Assembly: GCA_947453625.1 (NCBI GenBank)
Contig: CANGHK010000017.1
Coordinates: forward strand, 1 to 64,000
From: Burkholderiales bacterium
GTDB lineage: Bacteria; Pseudomonadota; Gammaproteobacteria; Burkholderiales; Burkholderiaceae_C
DNA length: 64,000 nt
Direction of reading: 5' to 3'
In this document: positions 1 through 8,136 of the stretch, piece by piece
How the letters are laid out: every line of letters starts with the position of its first letter
Numbering within the stretch: position 1 is the first letter of the stretch
The notes under the pieces: model-generated
The model's input: only the letters and a program-made list of their open reading frames with translations
Database searches by the model: none
Told to the model about the DNA's origin: nothing
Made by a program: the position numbers and the translations under genes

Positions 1-1124
1 GCCCCGACGGCCCCGGCGGTCGCTACCCCGCCGGCGTCCGCGCCGAGGCACCCGCCGGCCTGCTGACCGGCCTGGCGCGCGGCCTGCTGCCGCTGGTCGA
101 CGCCACGCTGCAGCGTTGCCGGCGCGACGACGGCCTGTTCCACAGCTACAACCTGGTCGACCTGTCTGGCGGCCGGGCCGAGGTCGACACGCTCTACCCG
201 ATGCTCGAAGGCCAGGTCGCGCTGCTGTCCTGCGGCCTGCTCGACCTGGGGCAGTCGACCCGGCTGCTCGACGCGCTGTTCGCCAGCGACTTGTTCTGCC
301 CGCGACGCCAGAGTTTTCTGCTCTACCCCGACCGCCAGTTGCCGGGGTTCCTGCAGCGCAACCGTCTTGACGCTGACGCGCTGGCCTTGCCGCTGGTGCA
401 GCGCCTGCTCGCCGAGCGCAGGGTCGACCTGTTGCAGCAGCAGAGCGACGGTGCGGTGCGCTTCGCGCCCGCGCTGGCGAACCGGGCCGATCTGGAGGCC
501 GCCGGGGCCGACCTGGGCCAGTCGTTGACGCCGCTGGCCGAGGCCTACGAGCGGGTGCTTGATCATCACGCCTTCACCGGGCGATCGGGCACGATGTTCG
601 GCTACGAGGGGCTGGGCTGCATCTACTGGCACATGGTGGCCAAGCTGCTGCTGGCGGTGCAGGAGAACGTGTTTGCCGCCGCCGACCGGCAAGCGCCCGA
701 ACTGCCGGCGCTGGTCGCCCATTACCGTCGGGTGCGCGACGGCCTGGGTTACCGCAAGACCGCGGCGGCCTATGGCGCTTTTCCGGCCGACCCCTACAGC
801 CACACGCCCGGCGAGGGCGGCGCCCAGCAGCCCGGCATGACCGGGCAGGTCAAGGAGGAGATCCTCACCCGCTGGGGCGAGCTGGGCCTGCGTAGTCGCG
901 GCGGCCTGGTGCACTTCAACCCGGTGCTGCTCGACGCCGCCGAACTGCCGGACGACGGCGCGCTGAACTTCACCTGGGGCCGCGTGCCCTACACCTACCG
1001 CCGCGGTCCGACGACCGTGCTGCAGGTGCAGACCGCGCAGGGCTGGCAGGCCTGCCCAGAGCGGTGTTTCGACCCGCGGGGGGTGCTGGCGGTGCGGGCC
1101 GAGGTGTGCTGCGGGCCGGACTGA
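1..1124 (+). CDS. Uncharacterised carbohydrate-locus protein, C-terminal part (5' truncated)
   Basis: The frame is open from the first bases of the window to a TGA at 1122-1124, so the start lies upstream. About 370 residues are visible. Two blocks look conserved: SYNLVDLSGGRAEVDTLYPM near residue 48 and GMTGQVKEEILTRWGELG near residue 280. A Gly/Tyr/Trp-rich stretch (GTMFGYEGLGCIYWHM) lies between them. Such aromatic, His/Glu-rich helices resemble (alpha/alpha)6-barrel glycosidases or phosphorylases, but I cannot name a family. It converges on a GH16 glucanase gene 22 bp away, next to a GH1/ABC sugar locus, so a role in breaking down or phosphorolysing beta-glucan oligosaccharides is plausible. 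That role is inferred from neighbours only. Confidence 0.6.
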   Translation, partial: PDGPGGRYPAGVRAEAPAGLLTGLARGLLPLVDATLQRCRRDDGLFHSYNLVDLSGGRAEVDTLYPMLEGQVALLSCGLLDLGQSTRLLDALFASDLFCPRRQSFLLYPDRQLPGFLQRNRLDADALALPLVQRLLAERRVDLLQQQSDGAVRFAPALANRADLEAAGADLGQSLTPLAEAYERVLDHHAFTGRSGTMFGYEGLGCIYWHMVAKLLLAVQENVFAAADRQAPELPALVAHYRRVRDGLGYRKTAAAYGAFPADPYSHTPGEGGAQQPGMTGQVKEEILTRWGELGLRSRGGLVHFNPVLLDAAELPDDGALNFTWGRVPYTYRRGPTTVLQVQTAQGWQACPERCFDPRGVLAVRAEVCCGPD

Positions 1125-1146
1125 GCGCCGAGCCCTGCGCCACCCA

Positions 1147-2277
1147 CTACGGCTGGTACACCCGCACGTAGTCGACCTGCAGGCTGTCGGTGGCAAAGCC
1201 CGCGGGTACGGGCCCACCCAGACTGCCGCCCATGGCCAGGTTGAGCAAGATGAACTGCGGTGCGTCGAAGGGCCAGGTGCTTGCGTCTGCGCCTGGCGGT
1301 TTGGCATAGGTGTTGTAGACCACGCCGTCGACGCCGATCTGGATCTGGCTGGTGCTCCAGTTCAACTGGTACTTGTGAAAGGCGGTGCAGGCATCGGGCA
1401 GTGCTTTTGACTCGCTCAAGCCGCCACCGGCGAAGTGAGCCGGCATGTGCAGGGTGCCCAGCACGCTGGACTTGTCTGCGGCGGCAAAGCCTTTTTGCTC
1501 CATGATGTCCATCTCGCCATGGGCCGGCCAGCTATTGGCGGGCATGCCCAGCGTCCAGATGGCGGGCCAGGTGCCCAGGCCGCAGGGCAGCTTGGCGCGC
1601 ACCTCGACAAAGCCATAGGTAAAACTGAATTTGCCCTGGGTGATGAGCCGTGCCGACGTGTAGTTTTGATTGCCGAAGTCGGCAGCGCTGCTCAATCGCT
1701 CCTTGATGGCGGTGATGGACAGCACGCCGTTGGCCATGCTGCTGTTTTGCAGCCTGGCGTTCGCGTAGTACTGCAGTTCACCGTTGAACCAGCCGTCGCG
1801 GTTGCGGTAGGTGTCGTAAGCCCATTTGCTGCTGTCGGGCAAGCCCAGTGCGGTGAATTCATCGGACCAGACCAGATTGAATCCGGCTGGCACGGTATTG
1901 CCCGCATCGGTATAGGTTTGTGAGACCGCGTCCACGTTGGCATTGTTGGCGGCGTCTGAAAACTTGCCGGCGGCCACGGTGGCCTTCACCATGCGCTGGG
2001 TCGGCAAGACGCTGAGGCGGTATTGCGTTGCATCGATCTGGGTCACGGTGGCCGCGGGGATGCCACCGGTGACGGCGACATCCTCTGCGCCAAAAGAAGT
2101 GCCAACCGGCTTGCTGAAGCTGAAGCTGAACAGCGCGCTGCCGTCCGGACCCGCAGCGGACGCGATGGTGACGCTGGGCGGCGTGGTGTCGGTCGCGGGG
2201 GCGCCGCCACCGCCGCAGGCGCTCAAGAGCAGGCCTGCTGCCAGCGCGCAGGCGCAAGGTTTCAGGGACAGGTTCAT
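1147..2277 (-). CDS. Secreted GH16 endo-beta-glucanase lipoprotein with N-terminal Ig-like domain
   Basis: The protein has 376 residues. A lipoprotein signal peptide ends in LLLSAC (Cys21), so it should be anchored in the envelope. Residues about 35-125 form a bacterial Ig-like domain that starts with a DTTPP linker. The rest is a GH16 catalytic domain with the family motif GEMDIMEQKG, giving nucleophile Glu255, Asp257 and acid/base Glu260. GH16 enzymes hydrolyse beta-1,3 or mixed-linkage beta-1,3-1,4 glucans such as laminarin, and the product oligosaccharides would feed the ABC transporter and GH1 enzyme upstream. I chose the ATG at 2277, preceded by AGAAGA, over an in-frame TTG at 2301, because it puts the signal peptide at the N terminus. 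Exact substrate is not decidable from sequence alone. Confidence 0.9.
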   Translation of the reverse strand: MNLSLKPCACALAAGLLLSACGGGGAPATDTTPPSVTIASAAGPDGSALFSFSFSKPVGTSFGAEDVAVTGGIPAATVTQIDATQYRLSVLPTQRMVKATVAAGKFSDAANNANVDAVSQTYTDAGNTVPAGFNLVWSDEFTALGLPDSSKWAYDTYRNRDGWFNGELQYYANARLQNSSMANGVLSITAIKERLSSAADFGNQNYTSARLITQGKFSFTYGFVEVRAKLPCGLGTWPAIWTLGMPANSWPAHGEMDIMEQKGFAAADKSSVLGTLHMPAHFAGGGLSESKALPDACTAFHKYQLNWSTSQIQIGVDGVVYNTYAKPPGADASTWPFDAPQFILLNLAMGGSLGGPVPAGFATDSLQVDYVRVYQP

Positions 2278-2297
2278 TCTTCTATGCCGTCGCCGAT

Positions 2298-3371
2298 TCA
2301 ACCCAGCAGCCGGCCCGCGCTGTCAAAGGTCAGCGCCCAGGCCGCGTCGGGCGCCAGGCCGACGGTCTGCCCGGCGTCGACGTTGCGCTGGTCGGTGCCG
2401 ACCTTGGCGTTGAGCAAGTCGGCGATGCCGTCGACCTTCAGGTGCAGTATCGATGCGTCGCCCAGGTGCTCGGCCAGCACGACGCTGGCGGGGATGCCCT
2501 GGCCGGCGGCGGCCAGGTGCAGGTGCTCGGGGCGCAGGCCGGCAGATGCGGCAGATGCGGCAGAAGCTGCGCTGCCCGGCGCGCCGCTGGTCAGCAGTGC
2601 CCACAGGCCCTGGTGCGGCGCGGGGGCGCCAGCCTGCGGCCGGTCGACGACGTTGATCTTCGGTGCGCCCAGAAAGCCGGCGACAAAGGTGTTGGCGGGC
2701 CGGTTGTACAGCGCCATCGGCGCGCCCAACTGCTCGATCTGGCCCTGGTTGAAGACGGCGATGCGGTCGCCCAGCGTCATCGCCTCGACCTGGTCGTGGG
2801 TGACGTAGATCATCGTCGTGCCCAGCGACTTGTGCAGCCTCGACAACTCGATGCGCATGTTCACCCGCAGCGCGGCGTCCAGGTTGGACAGCGGCTCGTC
2901 GAACAGGAAGACCTTGGGCTTGCGCACGATGGCCCGGCCTATCGCCACCCGCTGGCGCTGGCCGCCCGACAACTCCTTGGGGTAGCGCCCCAGCAATTCG
3001 GTGATGCGCAACACCTCGGCGGCATGCCCGACCTGCTGGTCGCGCTGGGCGCGGGCCACGCCGGCCATCTTCAGCGCGAAGCCCATGTTCTCGGCCACCG
3101 TCATGTGCGGGTAGAGCGCATAGCTCTGGAACACCATCGCCGCGCCCCGGTCGGCCGGCCGCAAGTCGTTGGCGCGCAGCCCGTCGATCAGCAGGTCGCC
3201 GCTGGTGATGCTCTCCAGCCCGGCGATCATGCGCAGCGTGGTCGATTTGCCGCAGCCCGACGGGCCGACGAAGACCAGGAATTCACCCTCGGTGACCTCC
3301 AGGTCCAGTCCCTTGATGACCTCGACCTGGTCGTAGCGCTTGCGTATGCCCCTGAGTGTTACCTGGCCCAT
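2298..3371 (-). CDS. Sugar ABC transporter ATP-binding protein, MalK/UgpC type
   Basis: This 357-residue ATPase powers the inner-membrane sugar importer encoded upstream. Walker A is GPSGCGKST (residues 36-44), the ABC signature is LSGGQRQRVAIGRA and Walker B is VFLFDEPLSNLD. The C-terminal extension is the OB-type regulatory domain of the MalK/UgpC class, but is short. It contains an Ala/Ser run (SAASAASAAS) just before GLRPEHLHL, encoded by near-perfect 9-bp repeats, which may be slippage-prone. The ATG follows GGAG at six bases and lies one base after the GH1 stop codon, so translation is coupled. It is the fifth gene of the operon. Confidence 0.95.
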   Translation of the reverse strand: MGQVTLRGIRKRYDQVEVIKGLDLEVTEGEFLVFVGPSGCGKSTTLRMIAGLESITSGDLLIDGLRANDLRPADRGAAMVFQSYALYPHMTVAENMGFALKMAGVARAQRDQQVGHAAEVLRITELLGRYPKELSGGQRQRVAIGRAIVRKPKVFLFDEPLSNLDAALRVNMRIELSRLHKSLGTTMIYVTHDQVEAMTLGDRIAVFNQGQIEQLGAPMALYNRPANTFVAGFLGAPKINVVDRPQAGAPAPHQGLWALLTSGAPGSAASAASAASAGLRPEHLHLAAAGQGIPASVVLAEHLGDASILHLKVDGIADLLNAKVGTDQRNVDAGQTVGLAPDAAWALTFDSAGRLLG

Positions 3372-3372
3372 C

Positions 3373-4764
3373 TCAAGCTCCGGTCATCTCGGCCCCTTGG
3401 GGCCTGTGGGTTTCTCGCGCGGCCTGCGCGGTTTTCTGTTGCCGCAGGAAATCGCGGTACCACAGCGCGCTGTCCTTGGGCGTGCGGACCTGGGTGGCGT
3501 AGTCGACATGGACGATGCCGAAGCGTTTGTCGTAGCCCGACGCCCATTCGAAGTTGTCGAGCAGACTCCACACCATGTAGCCGCCCATGCGCACGCCCTG
3601 GCGCATCGCGTCGGCCACCGCGGCGATATGGCGTGCGATGTAGTCGGTGCGCCGGGCGTCGTGCACCCGGCCGTCCACCACCTGGTCCTTGAAGGCGCCG
3701 CCGTTCTCGGTGACGTAGATCGGCGGCACCGCATAGTCCCGGTGCAGGCGCAGCAGCAATTCGGTCAGGCACTCGGGGTAGACCTCCCAGTCCATGTCGG
3801 TGATCTCGCGCCCGCTGCTGCGCACGTCCCAGGGCTGGCCGGCGCTGACCACCACACGCGTGTAGTAGTTGACGCCCAGGAAATCCATCGGCGTGGCGAT
3901 GGTCTGCAGGTCGCCCGGCGCGATGCGCGGGGCATCGTCGCCCAGGTCGGCCAGCACGTCCTGCGGATACTCGCCCTTGAACAGCGCGTCCATGTACCAG
4001 CGCACCAGTTTGCCGTCCTCCAGCCGCGCCAGGGCCTGGTCGGCGACCGACGCGCTGGCCGGGTGCACAGGCGCCAGGTTGAGCACGATGCCCAGCTTGG
4101 CCGGGCAACCCTGGGCGCGCAAGGCCTGCAGCGCCAGGCCATGGCTGAGCAGCAGGTGGTGCGACACCTGGGCGGCGATGGCGCGGTTCTTGATGCCGGG
4201 CGCGAAGACGCCGGTCTCGTGGCCCAGCACCGCCATCACCCAGGGCTCGTTGTGGGTGGTGATGGCCGCGACGCGGTCGCCCAACCGGTTGGCCATGCCC
4301 TGGGCGTATTCGACGAAGCGGTGCACCGTGTCGCGCTGCGCCCAGCCGCCCTGGGCCTGCAACTCGGCCGGCAGGTCCCAGTGGTTGAGCGTGAGGTAGG
4401 GCGCGACACCGCGTGCCAGCAAGCCGTCCACCAGCCGGTCGTAGAAGTCCAGGCCCTTGGCATTCCAGGCCCCGCTGCCGCCCGGTCGCACCCGCGGCCA
4501 GGACACCGAGAAGCGGTAGGCGTTGGCACCCAGCGAGGCGATCAGGTCGAGGTCGGCCTCCAGCCGGTGGTAGTGGTCGCAGGCGATGTCGCCGTCGCTG
4601 GCGTCGGCGATCACGCCGGGCCGGCGGCAGAACTGGTCCCAGATCGACTCACCCTTGCCGTCCTCGATGGCCGCGCCCTCGATCTGGAAGGCCGCGGTGG
4701 CCACGCCCCAGGCGAAGTCCGGCGGGAAGGGGGTAGCCGGGTCAACCGGCGTCAGCTTGGGCAT
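3373..4764 (-). CDS. GH1 family beta-glucosidase
   Basis: This 463-residue cytoplasmic enzyme is full length for GH1. The N-terminal signature FAWGVATAAFQIEGA lies near residues 17-31. The acid/base Glu173 is in THNEPW and the nucleophile Glu353 is in YVTENGG. NHWDLP near residue 128 is the usual glycone-site loop. It hydrolyses non-reducing beta-D-glucosyl (or related) residues from imported oligosaccharides. It lies between permease and ATPase genes of one operon, with a 93-bp gap to the upstream permease, so its substrate is presumably what the transporter brings in. No signal peptide is visible. The preference for beta-1,3- over beta-1,4-linked sugars is inferred only from the GH16 neighbour. 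Confidence 0.95.
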   Translation of the reverse strand: MPKLTPVDPATPFPPDFAWGVATAAFQIEGAAIEDGKGESIWDQFCRRPGVIADASDGDIACDHYHRLEADLDLIASLGANAYRFSVSWPRVRPGGSGAWNAKGLDFYDRLVDGLLARGVAPYLTLNHWDLPAELQAQGGWAQRDTVHRFVEYAQGMANRLGDRVAAITTHNEPWVMAVLGHETGVFAPGIKNRAIAAQVSHHLLLSHGLALQALRAQGCPAKLGIVLNLAPVHPASASVADQALARLEDGKLVRWYMDALFKGEYPQDVLADLGDDAPRIAPGDLQTIATPMDFLGVNYYTRVVVSAGQPWDVRSSGREITDMDWEVYPECLTELLLRLHRDYAVPPIYVTENGGAFKDQVVDGRVHDARRTDYIARHIAAVADAMRQGVRMGGYMVWSLLDNFEWASGYDKRFGIVHVDYATQVRTPKDSALWYRDFLRQQKTAQAARETHRPQGAEMTGA

Positions 4765-4857
4765 GGAGGCGGTACGGGAGGGGGTGAAGAGAGAGGGCGG
4801 GCCGGCGGGGCCACGCGGATCGGTAGCCGCGAGACGGCGTCCGGGCTCGCGGTGGCC

Positions 4858-5682
4858 TCACTTCACGGCCCCGGCGGTCAGCCCCGAGATCAGCTGGCGC
4901 GACGACAGCACGAACAGCAGCACCAGCGGCAGCGTGGCGATGGCCGCGCCCGCCATCAGCGCGCCCCATTCGGTGTTGACGGGGCTTTGCAGGCTGCGCA
5001 GCGCCAGCGGCAGGGTGTACATGTCGGGCGAACGCATCACGATCAGCGGGCCTATGAAGTTGTTCCAGCTGGCGATGAAGGTGATCAGCCCCAGCGTGCC
5101 CAGCGCCGGCTTGAGCAGCGGCAGCACGATGCGGGCGTAGATGCCGAACTCGCCGCAGCCGTCCATGCGCGCGGCCTCGATCAGGTCTTTCGGAATCGAA
5201 CTGGCGACGAACTGGCGCATCAGGAAGATGCCGAAGGCGCTGGCCGCGCCGGGGATGTAGAGCGCGCGCGGCTGGTCTATCCAGCCCAGCAAGTCCATGA
5301 TCATGAAGGTCGGGATCATGTTCATGAACGACGGCAACAGCATCGTGCCCATCACCAGGCCGAACAGCGCGTTCTTGAAGCGGAACTCGAACAGCGCGAA
5401 GGCATAGCCGCCCATCGAGCAGAACAGCAGCGTCAGCGCGGTCGACGCCAGCGCGACGTACACACTCCAGCCCAGGTTGCGCCAGAACGGCATGCGCTCG
5501 GTCAGGATCTTCAGGTTGTTGAAGAAGTCGTCACCGAACCACAGCGGCGGTGGCAGGCTGAAGATCTCGGTGCGCGAGTGGGTGGCGAACACGAACATCA
5601 CGTAGAACGGCGCCAGCATGATCAGCGCGCCGACGCCGACCAGCGTGTAGGCGGCCCAGCGGCTCAGGCCTGGTTGGGTCAT
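4858..5682 (-). CDS. Sugar ABC transporter permease, MalG type
   Basis: This is a 274-residue inner-membrane permease of the carbohydrate uptake type 1 family. It has about six hydrophobic segments and the cytoplasmic EAA loop EAARMDGCGEFGIYARIVLP, which contacts the ATPase. The open frame runs far upstream, but the real start is the ATG at 5682. That ATG overlaps the stop of the first permease as ATGA and is followed by the first membrane segment. It forms a heterodimeric channel with the MalF-type partner. Confidence 0.93.
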   Translation of the reverse strand: MTQPGLSRWAAYTLVGVGALIMLAPFYVMFVFATHSRTEIFSLPPPLWFGDDFFNNLKILTERMPFWRNLGWSVYVALASTALTLLFCSMGGYAFALFEFRFKNALFGLVMGTMLLPSFMNMIPTFMIMDLLGWIDQPRALYIPGAASAFGIFLMRQFVASSIPKDLIEAARMDGCGEFGIYARIVLPLLKPALGTLGLITFIASWNNFIGPLIVMRSPDMYTLPLALRSLQSPVNTEWGALMAGAAIATLPLVLLFVLSSRQLISGLTAGAVK

Positions 5683-6614
5683 GCCCCGCTCCGGTTGGGC
5701 TTGAAAGCGCGGTTCGTCAGCCAGGTCAGCAGCGCGACGACGACGAACAGCAGCCATGACATCGCGCTGGCGGCGCCGAAATCGTTGAAGTCGAAGGCCA
5801 TGCGGTAGAGGTAGATCGCGGTCGTCATGCCCGACTGGTCCGACCCGCCGCGCCCGCCGGTCAGGATGAAGGGCTCCTCGAACAACTGCAGCCCGCCGAT
5901 CACGCTCAGCGTGACGCCGAAGAAGATCATCGGTTTCAGGCTGGGCAGCGTGATGAAGAAGAACTGCTGCAGCCGGCCGGCGCCGTCCATCGTCGCGGCT
6001 TCGTAGAGGTCCTTGGGGATGGTCTGCAGCGCCGCCAGGTAGAGCACGACGTTGAAGCCGACATAGCGCCAGAACACGATCAGCGCGATCGCCGGCTTGA
6101 TGTGGTCGGGGTCGCCCAGCCAGTCCACCGCCGTGCCCGGCACCAGCCGGCCCAGCAAGGGCAGCTCGGCGATGGCTTGCAGGCCGACGTTGATCAGGCC
6201 GAAGTCGGTGGAGAACAGCGACGAGAACAGGATGGAGATCGCCACCGTCGAGGTGATGTAGGGCATGAAGTAGGCCCCGACCACGCCGTTGCGCAGGCGC
6301 TTGAACGAGGCGTGGATGAAGCAGGCCAGCGGGATCGCCACCAGGTGCTGCGGCACGCCCGAGGCCAGCGCCAGCCAGGCGGTGTTCTGCAGCGACTTCC
6401 AGAACCACTCGTCGCGCAGCGCGAACAGATAGTTGTCCCACCCGACGAACTGCATCGCCCCCAGCCCGCTGGTCGGCTCCCAGGACTGGAAGGCGAGGTA
6501 GAGCGAGAACACCAGCGGAAACACGCCGAAGACGCCGAACAAGACCACGAACGGGCTCAGGAAGACATAGGGCGCCCAGCGGGGTGACAGGCGCAGGGCG
6601 GCGGGCAGTTTCAT
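5679..6614 (-). CDS. Sugar ABC transporter permease, MalF type
   Basis: This 311-residue membrane protein starts at ATG 6614 (MKLPAALRLSPRWAPYVFLS), directly before its first hydrophobic helix. The long open frame upstream of that point is not coding. The EAA loop is EAATMDGAGRLQQFFFITLP. It pairs with the MalG-type permease, whose start overlaps its stop by four bases. It lies 47 bp downstream of the binding-protein gene, consistent with a single transcript binding protein - permease - permease - GH1 - ATPase - GH16. Confidence 0.93.
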   Translation of the reverse strand: MKLPAALRLSPRWAPYVFLSPFVVLFGVFGVFPLVFSLYLAFQSWEPTSGLGAMQFVGWDNYLFALRDEWFWKSLQNTAWLALASGVPQHLVAIPLACFIHASFKRLRNGVVGAYFMPYITSTVAISILFSSLFSTDFGLINVGLQAIAELPLLGRLVPGTAVDWLGDPDHIKPAIALIVFWRYVGFNVVLYLAALQTIPKDLYEAATMDGAGRLQQFFFITLPSLKPMIFFGVTLSVIGGLQLFEEPFILTGGRGGSDQSGMTTAIYLYRMAFDFNDFGAASAMSWLLFVVVALLTWLTNRAFKPNRSGA

Positions 6615-6661
6615 GGTGGCAGCGACGGGATGGCGGCAACGGGGGCGACGGCTGCGGCGCC

Positions 6662-7936
6662 TCAGCGCAGCGCTCGCTGCTGCAGCAGGCGCTGCGCGTC
6701 GGCCAGCGCGGCGCCGATGTCCTTGCCGCGGTCCAGCACCTTGTCGAGTTCGGTGTCTATCACTTCGGCCGCGAAGGCATCCTGCTTGTGCACCGCCACC
6801 GCGGCGATATGGGCCGCGGCCTCGCGCCAGCCCACGCGCGCCGGCTGGCCGCCGAGAAAGGCGATAGGCTGGTCGAAGAAGGGGTCGGCGTAGGTTTCCA
6901 GCAGCGCCGGGAAGGCGTCCTGGGTCTTGAAGGCGCTGAGCTGGACTTCGCGGTTGAGCGTCATCAACTGGATGAACTGCCAGGCCAGCGCCTTGTTGGC
7001 CGCCGGCGCGCTGCGCGGGATCGCGTAGAAGGTGCCGCCATAGGCCGCGAAAACGCCCTCGGGCAGCGGCGCCGCGCGCCACAGGCCGCGGGTGCCCGGC
7101 GCCAGCCAGTTGTTCAGGTGGCCGGCCAGCCAGGCCCCGGTCATCTGGGTGGCGATGCTGCCGCGCTTGAAACCTTCAGACCATTCGTTGGACCAGGCCC
7201 CGACCTTGGCATCGAGCTTGTGCTGGCGCACCTGGCGCGCCAGCTCGAAGGCCCGGACGAAGCGCGGCGAGGTCACCAGCACCTTCGATTGCTGGTCGAA
7301 ATACAGCCCCTCGCCGGGCTGGATGCCGGCGCGGATCACGATGTCCTTCATGTCGCGGGCATGCGCCATCAGGTAGGCGCCGGTGGCGGCCTTGATCCTG
7401 GCGCCGCTGGCCACATAGCTGTCCCAGGAGCGGGTCAGCTCGGCCTCGCTGACACCGGCCTTGGCCAGCAGGTCGCTGCGGTAGAGCAGGGTGCCGGGGC
7501 CGATGTCGGTGGGCGCGGCCACGACACGGCCGCTGCGGCTGGTGGCCTGGGCGTAGGCATAGGGCACCCAGCGCGTGCGGAATTGGCCGATGTCGTAGGG
7601 CGGCTGCGCCAGGTCGTCCAGGCCGCCGCCCTGGGCGAAGCGGCCGACATAGCCCACCTCCAGCGCCATCACGTCGGGCAGGTGGAAGGAGGTCGACAGC
7701 GCCGTCGTCATCGCGGTGTGGTGGTCGCTGAACTGGCGGCTCAGCACCTGAATGTCGACCGTGGGGTGCAGCCGCTTCCACTGCGGTATCGCCGAGCGGA
7801 CGATCTCGTCGACGGCCGGGAAGGCGGCGATGGTCAGGGTCTGCTGGGCCGTGGCCGTGCTCATCGACAACGCCAGCAGGCCGGCTGCCACGCCGGCGCG
7901 CATCCCCCTGTTGCCTGTTGTCGAACTGTCCCGCAT
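6662..7936 (-). CDS. Sugar ABC transporter periplasmic substrate-binding protein
   Basis: This 424-residue protein has a cleavable signal peptide (hydrophobic stretch GVAAGLLALSMSTATAQQ). The mature part follows the extracellular solute-binding protein family 1 pattern: a TLTIAAFPA first strand, VMALEVGYVGRFAQ and a late AYGGTFYAIPRSA block. It captures the oligosaccharide in the periplasm and delivers it to the two permeases. The ATG at 7936 is preceded by GGAGACCGGG, which supports this start over the in-frame Met 11 residues later. It is the first gene of the operon, about 48 bp behind the operator. Confidence 0.92.
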   Translation of the reverse strand: MRDSSTTGNRGMRAGVAAGLLALSMSTATAQQTLTIAAFPAVDEIVRSAIPQWKRLHPTVDIQVLSRQFSDHHTAMTTALSTSFHLPDVMALEVGYVGRFAQGGGLDDLAQPPYDIGQFRTRWVPYAYAQATSRSGRVVAAPTDIGPGTLLYRSDLLAKAGVSEAELTRSWDSYVASGARIKAATGAYLMAHARDMKDIVIRAGIQPGEGLYFDQQSKVLVTSPRFVRAFELARQVRQHKLDAKVGAWSNEWSEGFKRGSIATQMTGAWLAGHLNNWLAPGTRGLWRAAPLPEGVFAAYGGTFYAIPRSAPAANKALAWQFIQLMTLNREVQLSAFKTQDAFPALLETYADPFFDQPIAFLGGQPARVGWREAAAHIAAVAVHKQDAFAAEVIDTELDKVLDRGKDIGAALADAQRLLQQRALR

Positions 7937-7983
7937 CCCGGTCTCCGATCGCGCCGCGCCAGGCGGGCCTTCAAGCGCCGTCG

Positions 7984-7997
7984 TGAAAGCGCTTTCA
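7984..7997 (-). promoter_or_regulatory. LacI-family operator
   Basis: TGAAAGCGCTTTCA is a perfect 14-bp palindrome with the central CG typical of LacI/GalR-family operators. It directly follows the -10 box of the promoter for the binding-protein gene, so a bound repressor would cover the transcription start. The LacI-type gene just upstream is the obvious ligand-responsive regulator. A half-site (GAAAGCGC) also occurs at 8035-8042, upstream of the -35 box. Confidence 0.85.
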
Positions 7998-7998
7998 A

Positions 7999-8028
7999 AC
8001 TATAGGTTGCCGGGACTGGGCGTGTCAA
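7999..8028 (-). promoter_or_regulatory. Sigma-70 promoter of the beta-glucan transport operon
   Basis: Read on the minus strand, TTGACA (8023-8028) and TATAGT (7999-8004) are separated by 18 bp. This is the best sigma-70 match noticed in the window. It points to the binding-protein gene and touches the LacI palindrome, the normal arrangement for a repressible sugar operon. Confidence 0.85.
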
Positions 8029-8136
8029 TCGGGGGAAAGCGCGGGGGCGGATGAGCTGCTGCGCGCTGGGGTGCGCTGACGGCGCGACTTGCCGTTGCCG
8101 ATCACGCGCGGGCCGACCCGCGACGCCGAGCGGGAC

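Noticed and set aside
3340-5808. Very long plus-strand frame opposite the GH1 and permease genes
   Set aside because: The translation is His/Gln/Arg/Gly-rich without any domain, the mirror image of well-supported minus-strand genes.
5679-7082. Long antisense-like N-terminal extensions of permease frames (also 4858-6639 and 9306-12056)
   Set aside because: In this GC-rich DNA stops are rare, so frames stay open. Family similarity, start codons and ATGA overlaps place the real starts at 6614, 5682 and 11243.
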